Shown here in pieces: positions 8,044-15,869 of a stretch of 54,887 bases of DNA (its first letter is position 1; each line of letters starts with the position of its first letter). Under the pieces are notes generated by a model. It was not told the DNA's origin. It ran no database searches and was given only the letters and a program-made list of their open reading frames with translations. The position numbers and the translations under genes are program-made. The stretch covers positions 1-54,887 of the forward strand of contig NZ_SNVV01000028.1 of the NCBI RefSeq assembly GCF_004361735.1. Reading direction: 5' to 3'. The stretch is from Azoarcus indigens. Its GTDB lineage: Bacteria; Pseudomonadota; Gammaproteobacteria; Burkholderiales; Rhodocyclaceae.

Positions 8044-9499
8044 ACCGATCCTTGCCATGCCTACTGCTTCGCGTGCCCCTACGTTTCTCCCTGGCCGGGC
8101 GGCCTTGATGGTGGTCGTCGCCACTCTCGTCAACGTAGGCTGCGCCAGTGGCCCTGACTATCACCCTCCGGCCACGCCGCAGGCCGCGGCAGGCGCCTTC
8201 GTCAGCCGGCCGGCCGATACGGAGCCCGCCGTATCGCTGCCGCCGGACTGGTGGAAGCTGTACAACGATCCTGCGCTCGACGATCTGGTGCAGGAAGCCC
8301 TGTCGGCCAATACCAATCTGCGCGTGACGCTGGCCAACCTCGACAGGGCACGGGCCATCTACAGCGAAGCGCGTGGTGGCTTGTTCCCCTCGACCAACCT
8401 GTCCGCGGGTGCTGGCTATGGTCGCGACCAAACCACGTGGGCGGGTGCCGGCAGGGCACCCACGCAGTGGAGCTACAGCGGCGGGCTCGACATCTCTTAC
8501 GAAGTCGACCTGTTCGGCCGGGTCAGGCGCGACATCGAGGCTGCCAGCGACGATGCCGATGCGGTCGCCGCCGCCCATGATTCGGCGAAGGTCGTCGTCG
8601 TGGCCGAGACGACAAGGGCCTATGTGGACGCCTGCACTTATGCCGAATCCATCGACGTCGCGCGCTCGTCCGTTGAACTGGCTCAACGCAGCGTGGATCT
8701 GATCAGCCGCCAAGAACACGCGGGGTCGGCGTCGCATCTTGATGTGGAGCGGGCTGGCGTTACGCTTGCCCAGGCACAGGCCACCTTGCCGCCGTTGCAG
8801 GCTCAGCGGGATGCCGCGTTGTTCGAATTGGCCGCGCTGATGGGGCGGACGCCTTCGCAAGTGCCCGATTCCGCGCGCGCCTGCACCAAGGCACCGGAGA
8901 TTGCAGGTACGCTGCCCATCGGTGACGGCACCTCGCTGCTGCGTCGCCGCCCGGACTTGCGTCAGGCTGAGCGCCAACTGGCCGCCGACACCGCGCGTAT
9001 TGGGGTGGCTGTGGCCGACCTCTATCCTCGCGTCACCTTGGGCGCTTCGGGGAACTACCTGCGCAACGACTATCTGAAGGGCAATCGCACCTGGTCGTTC
9101 TCAATGGGGCCGCTGATCTCGTGGAGCTTCCCCAACACGGTGATCGCGCGTAGCCGTGTCGCACAGGCCAGGGCGCAAACCGCTGCGTCGTTGGCCGCCT
9201 TCGATGGCGCAGTGCTGAATGCGCTGAAGGAGTCCGAGCAATCCTTGAGTGCCTACGGTGCCGCCATGCAGCAACGTCAGGCGCTGATCGAAGCTCGTGA
9301 CCGGGCCGAAAGCGCCTTCCAGCTGGCCGAGCAGCGTTACCGCGCCGGTTCCATCAGCTACCTCGATGTGATCGTGGCGCAGACCAGCTTGATCGATGCG
9401 AAGTCGCAGCTGGCTGCGGCTGAGCAGCGAGTAGGTTCCGCACGAATCAGCGTGTTCAAGGCGCTGGGCGGAGGATGGGAGCAGGCCAGTGCGCGGTAA
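8030..9499 (+). CDS. RND efflux outer-membrane channel (OprM/NodT family)
   Basis: TolC-like outer-membrane factor completing the tripartite pump. 489 aa from the ATG at 8030, which has GGAGG six bases upstream and overlaps the pump gene by 14 bases. A signal peptide ends in a lipoprotein-type Cys (VVATLVNVGCASGPDY), although the -3 residue (N) is not the usual one. Typical family motifs follow: PDYHPP, WWKLYNDPALDDLVQEAL, ANTNLRVTLANLDRARA, SYEVDLFGRVRRDIEAA, the RRPDLRQAERQL signature, and the second repeat ending SYLDVIVAQTSL. Two OEP repeats are visible. Confidence 0.94.
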   Translation: MSRSEPILAMPTASRAPTFLPGRAALMVVVATLVNVGCASGPDYHPPATPQAAAGAFVSRPADTEPAVSLPPDWWKLYNDPALDDLVQEALSANTNLRVTLANLDRARAIYSEARGGLFPSTNLSAGAGYGRDQTTWAGAGRAPTQWSYSGGLDISYEVDLFGRVRRDIEAASDDADAVAAAHDSAKVVVVAETTRAYVDACTYAESIDVARSSVELAQRSVDLISRQEHAGSASHLDVERAGVTLAQAQATLPPLQAQRDAALFELAALMGRTPSQVPDSARACTKAPEIAGTLPIGDGTSLLRRRPDLRQAERQLAADTARIGVAVADLYPRVTLGASGNYLRNDYLKGNRTWSFSMGPLISWSFPNTVIARSRVAQARAQTAASLAAFDGAVLNALKESEQSLSAYGAAMQQRQALIEARDRAESAFQLAEQRYRAGSISYLDVIVAQTSLIDAKSQLAAAEQRVGSARISVFKALGGGWEQASAR

Positions 9500-9541
9500 C
9501 GCCTGGGGTGCTGGCGCAATGGCGGTCTCGCCCATCGTGCA

Positions 9542-9670
9542 ATGCCTGCGACTCCCTTGGGCCAGCTGGCGAAGTTAATCAACGACACCACATACCTGGA
9601 GGGCATCAATTCGTTATACCAAATGATCCAACCCGCTCGCCTGAATAAATACCTGGAACTCGTGCAATGA
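9542..9670 (+). CDS. Possible 42-aa ORF coupled to the SIP gene
   Basis: A 42-codon frame beginning MPATPLGQLAKLIND and ending KYLELVQ stops at the TGA at 9668-9670, which overlaps the ATG of the reductase gene as ATGA. The frame is also in phase with the upstream channel gene, whose stop is 14 codons earlier. It has no obvious ribosome site. The peptide has a plausible amphipathic composition but matches nothing I recognise. It could be a coupled leader, or the tail of a degraded gene. Confidence 0.3.
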   Translation: MPATPLGQLAKLINDTTYLEGINSLYQMIQPARLNKYLELVQ

Positions 9671-10404
9671 ACGAAACCACCATGAGGAAACGTGCCAGCC
9701 TGCTCGAATCGGCGGTGCTCAAATTGTTCACGCGCAACGCGAACGTGCTGAGCGTCGAGGATATCGGCAGAAATTTCCGTCTCATCACCCTCGGCGGTGA
9801 CGCGCTGAAGAACGTGCAGTGGACACCCGGCGACAAGCTCCAGATTCAACTGGGCGGCTGGGTGCAGCGCACCTACACGCCGATGGAATGGGACGCCGAA
9901 AATGGGCTCACGCGCATCCTCGCCTACAGGCATGGCGATGGGCCGGGCGCGAACTGGTCGCGCGCGTTGCGCACGGGGGAGGGCTGCATTGTGTTCGGCC
10001 CGCGCAAGTCAATTGACCTGACCCGGCTCCGCTTTTCCGATGCGGTGCTGTTCGGTGATGAGACTTCGTTCGGTCTGGCTGTGGCGCGGGTCAATGCAAC
10101 GCCACCGGAAAAAACGCATCTGTTCTTCGAAGTCTCTTCGATGGCCGAATCGAAAGCGGTACTGGCGAGGCTTGGCCTTGGTGAATCCAACATCCACGAA
10201 CGCGCCGACAACGACGCGCAGCAGCTTGCGCTGGCAGAAAAGATGAAGGCCGTGTTGCAGGCGAAGCCGGATGCAAGTGTCGTGCTGTCGGGCAAGGCCA
10301 GTTCGATCCAGCACATGCGCCAACTGCTCAAACGATTGAGCATTGGCTCGAACCGCTTCCAGTCAAAAGCGTATTGGGCACCCGGAAAAAAGGGGCTGGA
10401 ATAA
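9667..10404 (+). CDS. Siderophore-interacting protein (flavin reductase)
   Basis: Cytoplasmic FAD- and NAD(P)H-dependent ferric-siderophore reductase of the SIP/ViuB family; reduction to Fe(II) releases iron. 245 aa, within family range. A ferredoxin-reductase-like beta barrel carries the FAD motif RTYTPM (R near residue 68) after GDKLQIQLGGW. A GxG-type stretch follows (GPGANWSRALRTGEG, then FGPRKS). The NAD(P)H domain has FGDETSFGLA, the usual FGDETA position, and the C-terminus contains the family-typical KAYWAPGKKG. Its ATG overlaps a small upstream ORF. It lies downstream of the RND operon and on the same strand. Together with the receptor at 1137-3452 it supplies uptake and intracellular release. 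Confidence 0.92.
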   Translation: MNETTMRKRASLLESAVLKLFTRNANVLSVEDIGRNFRLITLGGDALKNVQWTPGDKLQIQLGGWVQRTYTPMEWDAENGLTRILAYRHGDGPGANWSRALRTGEGCIVFGPRKSIDLTRLRFSDAVLFGDETSFGLAVARVNATPPEKTHLFFEVSSMAESKAVLARLGLGESNIHERADNDAQQLALAEKMKAVLQAKPDASVVLSGKASSIQHMRQLLKRLSIGSNRFQSKAYWAPGKKGLE

Positions 10405-10448
10405 CTCCCTACTCAAGCCGTCTCGGTGCAGCAGCAGTCGGCTAAGAA

Positions 10449-10512
10449 GCTGTCGGGCTTTGGGATGCGGCTCGCGCCGGGGCGACTCGGGGGCCTCCCA
10501 AAGCCCGACAGC
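10449..10512. terminator. 17-bp perfect inverted repeat between convergent genes
   Basis: GCTGTCGGGCTTTGGGA at 10449-10465 is matched exactly by its reverse complement at 10496-10512, with a 30-base GC-rich loop. It lies between the stop of the reductase gene (10404) and the stop of the AraC gene (10516). It probably acts as a two-way terminator or is a REP-like element. There is no T-run. Confidence 0.55.
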
Positions 10513-10515
10513 CTC

Positions 10516-11367
10516 CTACATCAGTCCCTGATCGGAAAGCATGATGCCCGGTATCGAGGTGGGCTCCCGGGCGGCCACCCGTTCAGAGAGGTATCGTGCA
10601 GGCGGCTTGCCTACGGCCTTGCGGAACATGGTGACGAAGCCACTGGCATTTTCGTAGCCCAGTTCCAATGCCACCGTTTGCACGCTTTCGCCTTTGGTCA
10701 AGCGTTGTAGCGCGAGGATGACATGCAGTTGCCGGCGCCACTGTCCGAAGTTCATGCCAATTTCTTGCAGCAGGAGCCGACTCATGCTCCGTTCGCTTAT
10801 GCCGATTCGGATAGCCCAATCGCCCTTCGAGGTCTTGTCAGTCGGGTCGGCCAGCATCATTTCCACGAGGCGGCGCAATCGCGGGTCGCGTGGCATGGGC
10901 AGATGCAGGTCTTCCACCGGAGCCTCCACCAACTCGTCGAGCAATGCGGCAATCAGTCGATCTTCCCGACCTCCCAGTGCGTACAAAGCAGGAAAGCTGG
11001 CGACCTTGAGGAGCAGTTCGCGTAGCAGTGGCGATACCGAAATTGTGCAGCACGTTTTCGGAAGATCCGGCGCGGCGTCAGGCTCGACGAATAGGCAATA
11101 GCATTCCGTTTCACCTGACCCCCGTGCCGCGTGGGGCAAGTCTCCAGGTATCCATACGGCGCACTGTGGCGGCACGATCCAGACGCCGTCTTCAATTTCA
11201 CAGTTGAGGATGCCGCGAACGGAGTAGATCAGCTGTGCCTTGCGGTGCTGATGCTTCGCGTTCTCCCAGTCCCTTGCTACGGATGTGGCGCTCAGGGCGA
11301 CGACGGGGCGAGGAACGCTGTCGACGTCCTTGGGCACCGCTATATCAGTGATGGCAACGCTGGGCAT
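10516..11367 (-). CDS. AraC-family transcriptional regulator with cupin domain
   Basis: 283 aa from the ATG at 11365-11367 (MPSVAITDIAV). An ATG at 11419-11421 is an alternative, and the open frame beyond that has no family character. The N-terminal sensor is cupin-like (HRKAQLIYSVRGILNCEIEDGVWIVPPQCAVWIPGDLPH). The C-terminal AraC DNA-binding domain has two helix-turn-helix units, including ISERSMSRLLLQEIGMNFGQWRRQ and the signature VQTVALELGYENASGFVTMFRK followed by GKPPARYL. The architecture resembles NimR-type regulators that control adjacent exporter genes. It is convergent with the reductase gene. Control of the efflux or uptake genes is inferred from proximity only. Confidence 0.88.
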   Translation of the reverse strand: MPSVAITDIAVPKDVDSVPRPVVALSATSVARDWENAKHQHRKAQLIYSVRGILNCEIEDGVWIVPPQCAVWIPGDLPHAARGSGETECYCLFVEPDAAPDLPKTCCTISVSPLLRELLLKVASFPALYALGGREDRLIAALLDELVEAPVEDLHLPMPRDPRLRRLVEMMLADPTDKTSKGDWAIRIGISERSMSRLLLQEIGMNFGQWRRQLHVILALQRLTKGESVQTVALELGYENASGFVTMFRKAVGKPPARYLSERVAAREPTSIPGIMLSDQGLM

Positions 11368-11962
11368 GGTGAGTGTTACGACTTGTATTGAAGATGAGAT
11401 GATGTCCTGTTTGAAAAGCATTGGGGGAAAATTTCGCAATCTCATCCCCGGTCGGCAAGTAGCAACCAGACGATGATGATCGCAATGCCCGATGAACGGG
11501 TCGAATGCCTGGCCACTGTGTTGGCCTGGCAGCAGCCCCGTGGAGGGGCTATGTGCCGGCGGAAGACCTGCTGCGGATGGCACGGGTGGCGATGCAGGCC
11601 AACGGGGCGAAGAGATGGCTTGGAGGAGACCGCTTTGCTGGTCTGCGCTATCCTGGAGCGCGATTGACGACGGAGTTGCCGGAGCCGTCGCCCCCTCAAA
11701 TCCTTTCATCTTCCGCACCAGACAAAGCTCTTGGCTCCGTCGATCATCACAGATCCCCGAAAGTACGCGGGCTTGCGAGAGCTGTGAATGATCGAGTGGT
11801 GGTAATCGCCCAGGGTCGGCTGCTGCCCCCGTGACGTGGCCAAGGATAGGGAAGGATGCCGACCAGGTGTATCTGGCCGGCATCCTCATTTTCAGGTCGC
11901 CCCGGGAAGGGCGGCATGCTTGCTTGCGATAGCCGTTCTCTCACCAGTAGCTTGCTCAAGCC
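11368..11962 (+). pseudogene. Intergenic stretch with a frame-disrupted small-protein remnant
   Basis: 595 bases between divergent genes with no convincing intact gene. At 11473-11540 one frame reads MMIAMPDERVECLATVLAW. At about 11555-11670 the next frame reads RGYVPAEDLLRMARVAMQ, then ANGAKRWL and GDRFAGLRYPG. The two pieces would join into one coherent small protein if a single-base shift near 11540-11560 is assumed. The pattern (W-x-GYVPAED, then AKRWL-x-D-R) recalls STAS-like small proteins. This reading is by eye and tentative. The rest (11670-11962) shows nothing identifiable. Confidence 0.25.
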
Positions 11963-12964
11963 ATGCAAGAACAGCTCTTTCCCGCCGATGCCGAGCAGCC
12001 CTTGGAACTGGTGGAGGCTGCGGCTTTCGACCCCGCACTCGGGGCGCTGGCCGCCTCCTTGCCGACGCGGTTGCGCTTCGGTACCTCGTCCTGGCATTAC
12101 CCGGGCTGGAGCGGGCTGGTATGGAGGCGGGATTACCCTCGTGAGACCTTATCCCGGCACGGGCTTGCGGCTTACGCACGCCATCCCTTGCTCCGTACAG
12201 TGGGTGTGGACCGGACCTTCTACCGGCCCTTGAGCGCGGCCCAGTTCGCTGCGATGGCCGAACAGGTGCCGGACGATTTCCGCTTCGTCGTCAAGGCGCC
12301 CAACCGGGTCACCGATGCCTTGCTGCGGGACGACGTCGGCCGGGGGCGTCAGCCGAATCCCGACTTTCTCTCCGCTGATTGCGCCTTGCGGGATTTCGTC
12401 GAGCCGGCGCTGGCAGGGCTGGGTAGCAAGCTGGGCGCACTGGTGTTCCAGATCAGTCCGCTGCCGGCGCAGTGGCTGGCGCGGACAGAGGCGTTGGTGG
12501 GGCGTCTGCATTCGATGCTGGCGGCCCTTCCGGATCCGCGCCCGGATGCCCCGGACGGTGTGCTGGCGGTAGAGGTACGCGACCCCCAGTGGTTGACGCC
12601 AGGCTTCATCCGGGCGCTGAAGGACGGCGGCGCGACCTACTGCATGGGCGTGCACGCGAAGATGCCGCCCCTCGTCGAGCAGCTTCCCATCCTGCGGGCC
12701 TTGTGGCCGGGCCCGCTGGTGTGCCGCTGGAACTTCAATCCGCGGCACGGCGCTTTCGGTTACGAGGAAGCACGGCGCCTTTATCTGCCATATGACAGGC
12801 TGGTGGATGAAGATCTGGCTACGCGCAGTGCGCTTGCAAGGGTGATCGCCGGAACGGTGGGCGCTGGGCAGAATGCCTTCGTCACCTTGAGCAACAAATC
12901 CGAAGGCTGTGCGCCGCTATCGGTAGCGGCCTTGGCGCGCGCGGTGGTGGAACTGCGCCGCTGA
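11963..12964 (+). CDS. DUF72 (YecE-like) protein
   Basis: 333 aa. Family hallmarks are all present: RFGTSSWHYPGWSGLVW near the N-terminus, then LRTVGVDRTFYRPLSAAQF, DFRFVVKAPNRVTD, FQISPLP, a conserved acidic strand LAVEVRDPQW, CRWNFNP, and LSNKSEG near the C-terminus (usually NNxxEG). The fold is known to be a TIM-barrel. The biochemical role of the family is not settled. The reading starts with a short family-atypical N-terminal extension (MQEQLFPADAEQPLELVE). It is a single gene with no clear operon partner, and its stop is 15 bases from the convergent LysE gene. Confidence 0.9.
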   Translation: MQEQLFPADAEQPLELVEAAAFDPALGALAASLPTRLRFGTSSWHYPGWSGLVWRRDYPRETLSRHGLAAYARHPLLRTVGVDRTFYRPLSAAQFAAMAEQVPDDFRFVVKAPNRVTDALLRDDVGRGRQPNPDFLSADCALRDFVEPALAGLGSKLGALVFQISPLPAQWLARTEALVGRLHSMLAALPDPRPDAPDGVLAVEVRDPQWLTPGFIRALKDGGATYCMGVHAKMPPLVEQLPILRALWPGPLVCRWNFNPRHGAFGYEEARRLYLPYDRLVDEDLATRSALARVIAGTVGAGQNAFVTLSNKSEGCAPLSVAALARAVVELRR

Positions 12965-12979
12965 ACAGGCTGCAGCGGT

Positions 12980-13621
12980 TCAAGAGAACACCAGCATGCC
13001 GATCACGCCCAGAGCGAGCAGGATCAGGACCGCGCCGGTTGTGCGCTCCAGCCAGGGCAGCGATTCTGCAAAGTGCCGCAGCACTGCGCGATTGCCTATC
13101 GCTCCTGCTACCAGCAGGTCCCACAGCAAGACGATGCTGAACATCCAGCTGCCGTATGCGGCCTTCCATGCCGGGCTGTTGTGCGGCCCGCCAGCCAGCA
13201 TGGCAGCGAGGCTGGCATAGAACAGCGCGTTCTTCGGGTTAAGGATGCCGCACAGGAAGCCGCTGCCCAGGGCCTGGCGCCAGCTGGAGAGTTTGCCCTT
13301 GCCCGCGGCCGGCGCCGCGTCGGCAGTGGGCGGCAGAACCTGCTTGCCGGCATGGCGAAGGAATAGCTGGCCAAGGTAGAGCAGGTACAGCGCCCCGACG
13401 AACTGCAGGCCGAGGAAGAGTGGGCTGCCGGCCTGGAGTACGGCGAAGCCGGCAAAGGCGGCGACGATGAATACGCCATTCGCCAGGGCGATGCCGAGGC
13501 AGGTGCCGCTGGCGATGCGCCAGCTGGCGGCGAGCGCGCTGCGGGCGATCAGGAAGAAGTCGGGGCCAGGGGAGAGCAGTGCCAGGAAATGGGCTGCGGC
13601 GACGATGAGGAACTGCTGCAT
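12980..13621 (-). CDS. LysE/RhtB-family amino-acid exporter
   Basis: Inner-membrane efflux permease, 213 aa from the ATG at 13619-13621 (MQQFLIVAAAHFLALL). The frame continues upstream without family character. The N-terminal motif SPGPDFFLIARSAL is the family signature. It is followed by GIALANGVFIVAAFAGFAVL, LQFVGALYLLYLGQLFLRH, a polar loop, and GFLCGILNPKNALFYASLAAM (the conserved NPK segment), then further hydrophobic helices to the end. About six membrane helices are visible. It sits 100 bases downstream of an AraC regulator on the same strand, a common exporter/regulator pair. The exported amino acid cannot be read from sequence. Confidence 0.9.
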   Translation of the reverse strand: MQQFLIVAAAHFLALLSPGPDFFLIARSALAASWRIASGTCLGIALANGVFIVAAFAGFAVLQAGSPLFLGLQFVGALYLLYLGQLFLRHAGKQVLPPTADAAPAAGKGKLSSWRQALGSGFLCGILNPKNALFYASLAAMLAGGPHNSPAWKAAYGSWMFSIVLLWDLLVAGAIGNRAVLRHFAESLPWLERTTGAVLILLALGVIGMLVFS

Positions 13622-13721
13622 GCTGCGGCTTCGAGGAGTGGGCTGGGCGCCGAAGTCTGGGGCCCGGCAGCCGCGTTGTATTGAACGAAATTGCAGCCCG
13701 GGAACGCCGGCAGGGCTGGCG

Positions 13722-14534
13722 TCAACCGCGGTAGCTGCCGGGAGTGACGCCGGTGTGGGCCTTGAACATGCGCTGGAAGTGGCTCTGGTCGGCAAAGCCG
13801 AGGCGGTGGGCGATGTCGGCCAGGGCGTCGCCGGCGCGCAGGCGGTCCCGTGCCTGGTTGATGCGTTCGTTCAACTGCCAGGCGTGCGGCGTGAGTCCGC
13901 TGGCTGCGCGGAAGCTGCGGATGAGCTGGTAGCGGCTCATGCCGGCGAGCGCGGCCAGTTCGCCCAGCGACAGCGCATCCACCGCTTCCTCCTTCAGGGC
14001 GCTGAAGACCGGCTGCAGCCGCCTGCGCTCTGGCGCCCCTGATACAGGCTCGACGACGCGGTCGTCCTGCTCCTGCACGTAGTCACCGATCAGCTCCACC
14101 AGTGCAGCTTCCTTGGCATGGGGGCCGGCGTCGGAGAAGAGCAGGGTGTTCAGCTGACAGAAGCGAGTGTAGGAGGCGGCAGACGTGCGCAGCCGTACCG
14201 GCTCCTCACCGGGAGGGAGGAGTTCCTGCGAGCCTGCCTCCTGGCGTACTGCCTGCCACCACCGGGCATCCACGTGCAGCATCTGGTAGCTCCATGCCGC
14301 GTCCACCGGGTTGCAGGCATGCACCCGGCCGGGCGGCACAAACACCAGCGTGCCGGCGCGAAGCTCCACCGGGCCTTCAGCGGTACCGGTAAAGAGGCTG
14401 CGGCCTTCATCCACCGCGCCTATGGAGAAACTCGGGTGGCTGTGGGCGCGGTAGCAGGCGCGGCTGTGGCAGGCCCGCCGGCTTTCCACCTGGGGCAGCG
14501 CGGGGTCACGCCAGAATTCGGTTTTCTCGTCCAT
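13722..14534 (-). CDS. AraC-family regulator (AraC_binding cupin)
   Basis: 270 aa. The N-terminal cupin has RAHSHPSFSIGAVDEGRSLF, GTLVFVPPGRVHACNP and YQMLHVDARWW. The C-terminal AraC domain has LSLGELAALAGMSRYQLIRSFRAASGLTPHAWQLNERINQARDRL, then DALADIAHRLGFADQSHFQRMFKAHTGVTPGSYR (both helix-turn-helix units complete). This architecture is typical of regulators paired with LysE exporters, which matches the downstream gene. A 29-codon reading frame ends 21 bases before its start. Confidence 0.9.
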   Translation of the reverse strand: MDEKTEFWRDPALPQVESRRACHSRACYRAHSHPSFSIGAVDEGRSLFTGTAEGPVELRAGTLVFVPPGRVHACNPVDAAWSYQMLHVDARWWQAVRQEAGSQELLPPGEEPVRLRTSAASYTRFCQLNTLLFSDAGPHAKEAALVELIGDYVQEQDDRVVEPVSGAPERRRLQPVFSALKEEAVDALSLGELAALAGMSRYQLIRSFRAASGLTPHAWQLNERINQARDRLRAGDALADIAHRLGFADQSHFQRMFKAHTGVTPGSYRG

Positions 14535-14555
14535 TGGGAGAAGGCGGATGGTTGG

Positions 14556-14645
14556 TCATACGGCGGGCAGGAGAGGAGGGAAAAGCCGTGGGGCCGCAAC
14601 TTGCTGAGGGCCCGGCAAAAGCCGGATGGTGGCCCGCTTTTTCAT
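14556..14645 (-). CDS. Possible 29-aa leader ORF upstream of AraC gene
   Basis: A short frame beginning MKKRATIRLLPGPQQ has a good ribosome site (AAGGAAA about six bases before its ATG). It ends 21 bases before the AraC start, and its sequence can form a short CCGGC/GCCGG hairpin. It may be a leader peptide, or chance. No family match is recognised. Confidence 0.3.
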   Translation of the reverse strand: MKKRATIRLLPGPQQVAAPRLFPPLLPAV

Positions 14646-14773
14646 CGGAATTTCCTTGCCATTCTTGCGGCTGCCATGGGGGCGTGAACCCGGGCGCCTA
14701 ATGAGTGGGCGAGGGGACGGCGAAAGGGCGGGTGCCGTGCCCCGTGTTCTGCGGGAAGGTCGCAAGTATAAGA

Positions 14774-14792
14774 TTTACAAAGGTTTTGTAAA
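14774..14792. promoter_or_regulatory. AT-rich palindrome, likely operator
   Basis: TTTACAAA-GGT-TTTGTAAA is a perfect 8-bp inverted repeat with a 3-base spacer. It is followed at once by another partial copy (ATACAAAATG), in a locally AT-rich stretch between the AraC gene and the stressosome operon. The base composition and symmetry suggest a regulator-binding site or promoter core; which gene it serves is unclear. Confidence 0.45.
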
Positions 14793-14889
14793 AAATACAA
14801 AATGCGAAGACCCCCCATGTTTTCGTACCCGCGCGAGGAAGTCGCCGTGTACCATTGCCCCGCCCTGTTGCCTCAGAGGCAGATTGGTG

Positions 14890-14920
14890 ATGCCACCGGC
14901 CTTCGCTGGTGGCATTTCTC
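14890..14920 (+). terminator. Hairpin in the leader of the stressosome operon
   Basis: ATGCCACC at 14890 pairs with GGTGGCAT ending at 14915 around a GGCCTTCGCT loop region, followed by TTCTC. It sits about 80 bases upstream of the RsbR start and could be a weak terminator or attenuator. It matches no riboswitch class that I recognise. Confidence 0.35.
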
Positions 14921-14996
14921 TACCCAGGTGCATTGCACATCCGCCCGTTTGTCTGTTGTGGTCCAACCTGCGTTGCAGGTCTGTTCTGGAGACTAT

Positions 14997-15863
14997 ATGG
15001 ATACCCCGAAAGGCGCAGCCCTGATTGAAATCCTTTCGCGCCATCGCGATGCCTTACTGACGGAGTGGCTGGACCAGCATCTTTCCATTGCGCTGCGCCG
15101 CGGCCTGACGACGGAGGCCGAGATGCGGGAACAGTTCCGCAGCTTCCTCAATGTGTTCACCGATGCGCTGCAACGCAGCGACATCCTGGATGCGAACCGC
15201 CCTGAATGGGAGCCAGTGCGCGCATTTCTGGCCGAAATGTCCGCTCATCGCGCCCGCCAGGGTTACACCCCGGTGGAAACTGCCACCTTCGTGTTCTCGC
15301 TGAAGCAGCCCCTGTATGTGCGCCTGCGTACCGAACTCGATGACGATCCCGCAGCGCTCTCCGAGGTCAGCTGGAATGTAAACCTGCTGCTGGATTCGCT
15401 CGGCCTCTTTACCACCGAAGTGTTCCAGCGCAGCCGGGAATCCATCATCGCCCGTCAGCAGGAAGAACTGCTGGAACTCTCGACTCCGGTGGTGCAACTG
15501 TGGGAGGGCATCCTGGCCCTGCCGCTCATCGGCACACTGGATTCCGCCCGTACCCAGGTGGTCATGGAAAGCCTGCTGCAGAAGATCGTGGAAACCGGTG
15601 CCGGTATTGCCATCATCGACATCACCGGCGTGCCTACGGTGGATACGCTGGTGGCCCAGCATCTGTTGAAGACGGTGGCCGCGGCCCGGCTGATGGGCGC
15701 TGACTGCATCATCAGCGGCATCCGTCCGCAGATCGCGCAGACCATCGTCCATCTGGGCGTCGATCTCACCAATGTCACAACCAAGTCCACGCTGGCAGAC
15801 GCCTTCACCGTCGCGCTTCAGCGTACCGGCTCCAGCGTCCTGACGCCCTCTGCCACGGCCTAG
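14997..15863 (+). CDS. rsbR: RsbR-type stressosome scaffold protein
   Basis: Sensor/scaffold subunit of a stressosome, 288 aa. The start is the ATG at 14997 with GGAG eight bases upstream. Residues up to about 150 are an all-helical RsbRD-type sensory domain (IEILSRHRDALLTEWLDQHL, FLAEMSAHRARQGYTPVETA). The C-terminal half is a STAS domain: STPVVQLWEGILALPLIGTL, IIDITGVPTVDTLVAQHLLK, ISGIRPQIAQTIVHLGVDL, NVTTKSTLADAF. The two threonines that correspond to the RsbT-phosphorylated sites in Bacillus RsbR (in VDTLVA and TTKST) are both kept. It is followed six bases later by rsbS. The sensed signal is unknown: the N-domain is not a globin-like haem domain in any obvious way. Confidence 0.92.
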   Translation: MDTPKGAALIEILSRHRDALLTEWLDQHLSIALRRGLTTEAEMREQFRSFLNVFTDALQRSDILDANRPEWEPVRAFLAEMSAHRARQGYTPVETATFVFSLKQPLYVRLRTELDDDPAALSEVSWNVNLLLDSLGLFTTEVFQRSRESIIARQQEELLELSTPVVQLWEGILALPLIGTLDSARTQVVMESLLQKIVETGAGIAIIDITGVPTVDTLVAQHLLKTVAAARLMGADCIISGIRPQIAQTIVHLGVDLTNVTTKSTLADAFTVALQRTGSSVLTPSATA

Positions 15864-15869
15864 GGGGAC

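Noticed and set aside
14810-14990. A c-di-GMP or other known riboswitch before rsbR
   Set aside because: None of the conserved cores of the classes I know could be found; only simple hairpins are present.
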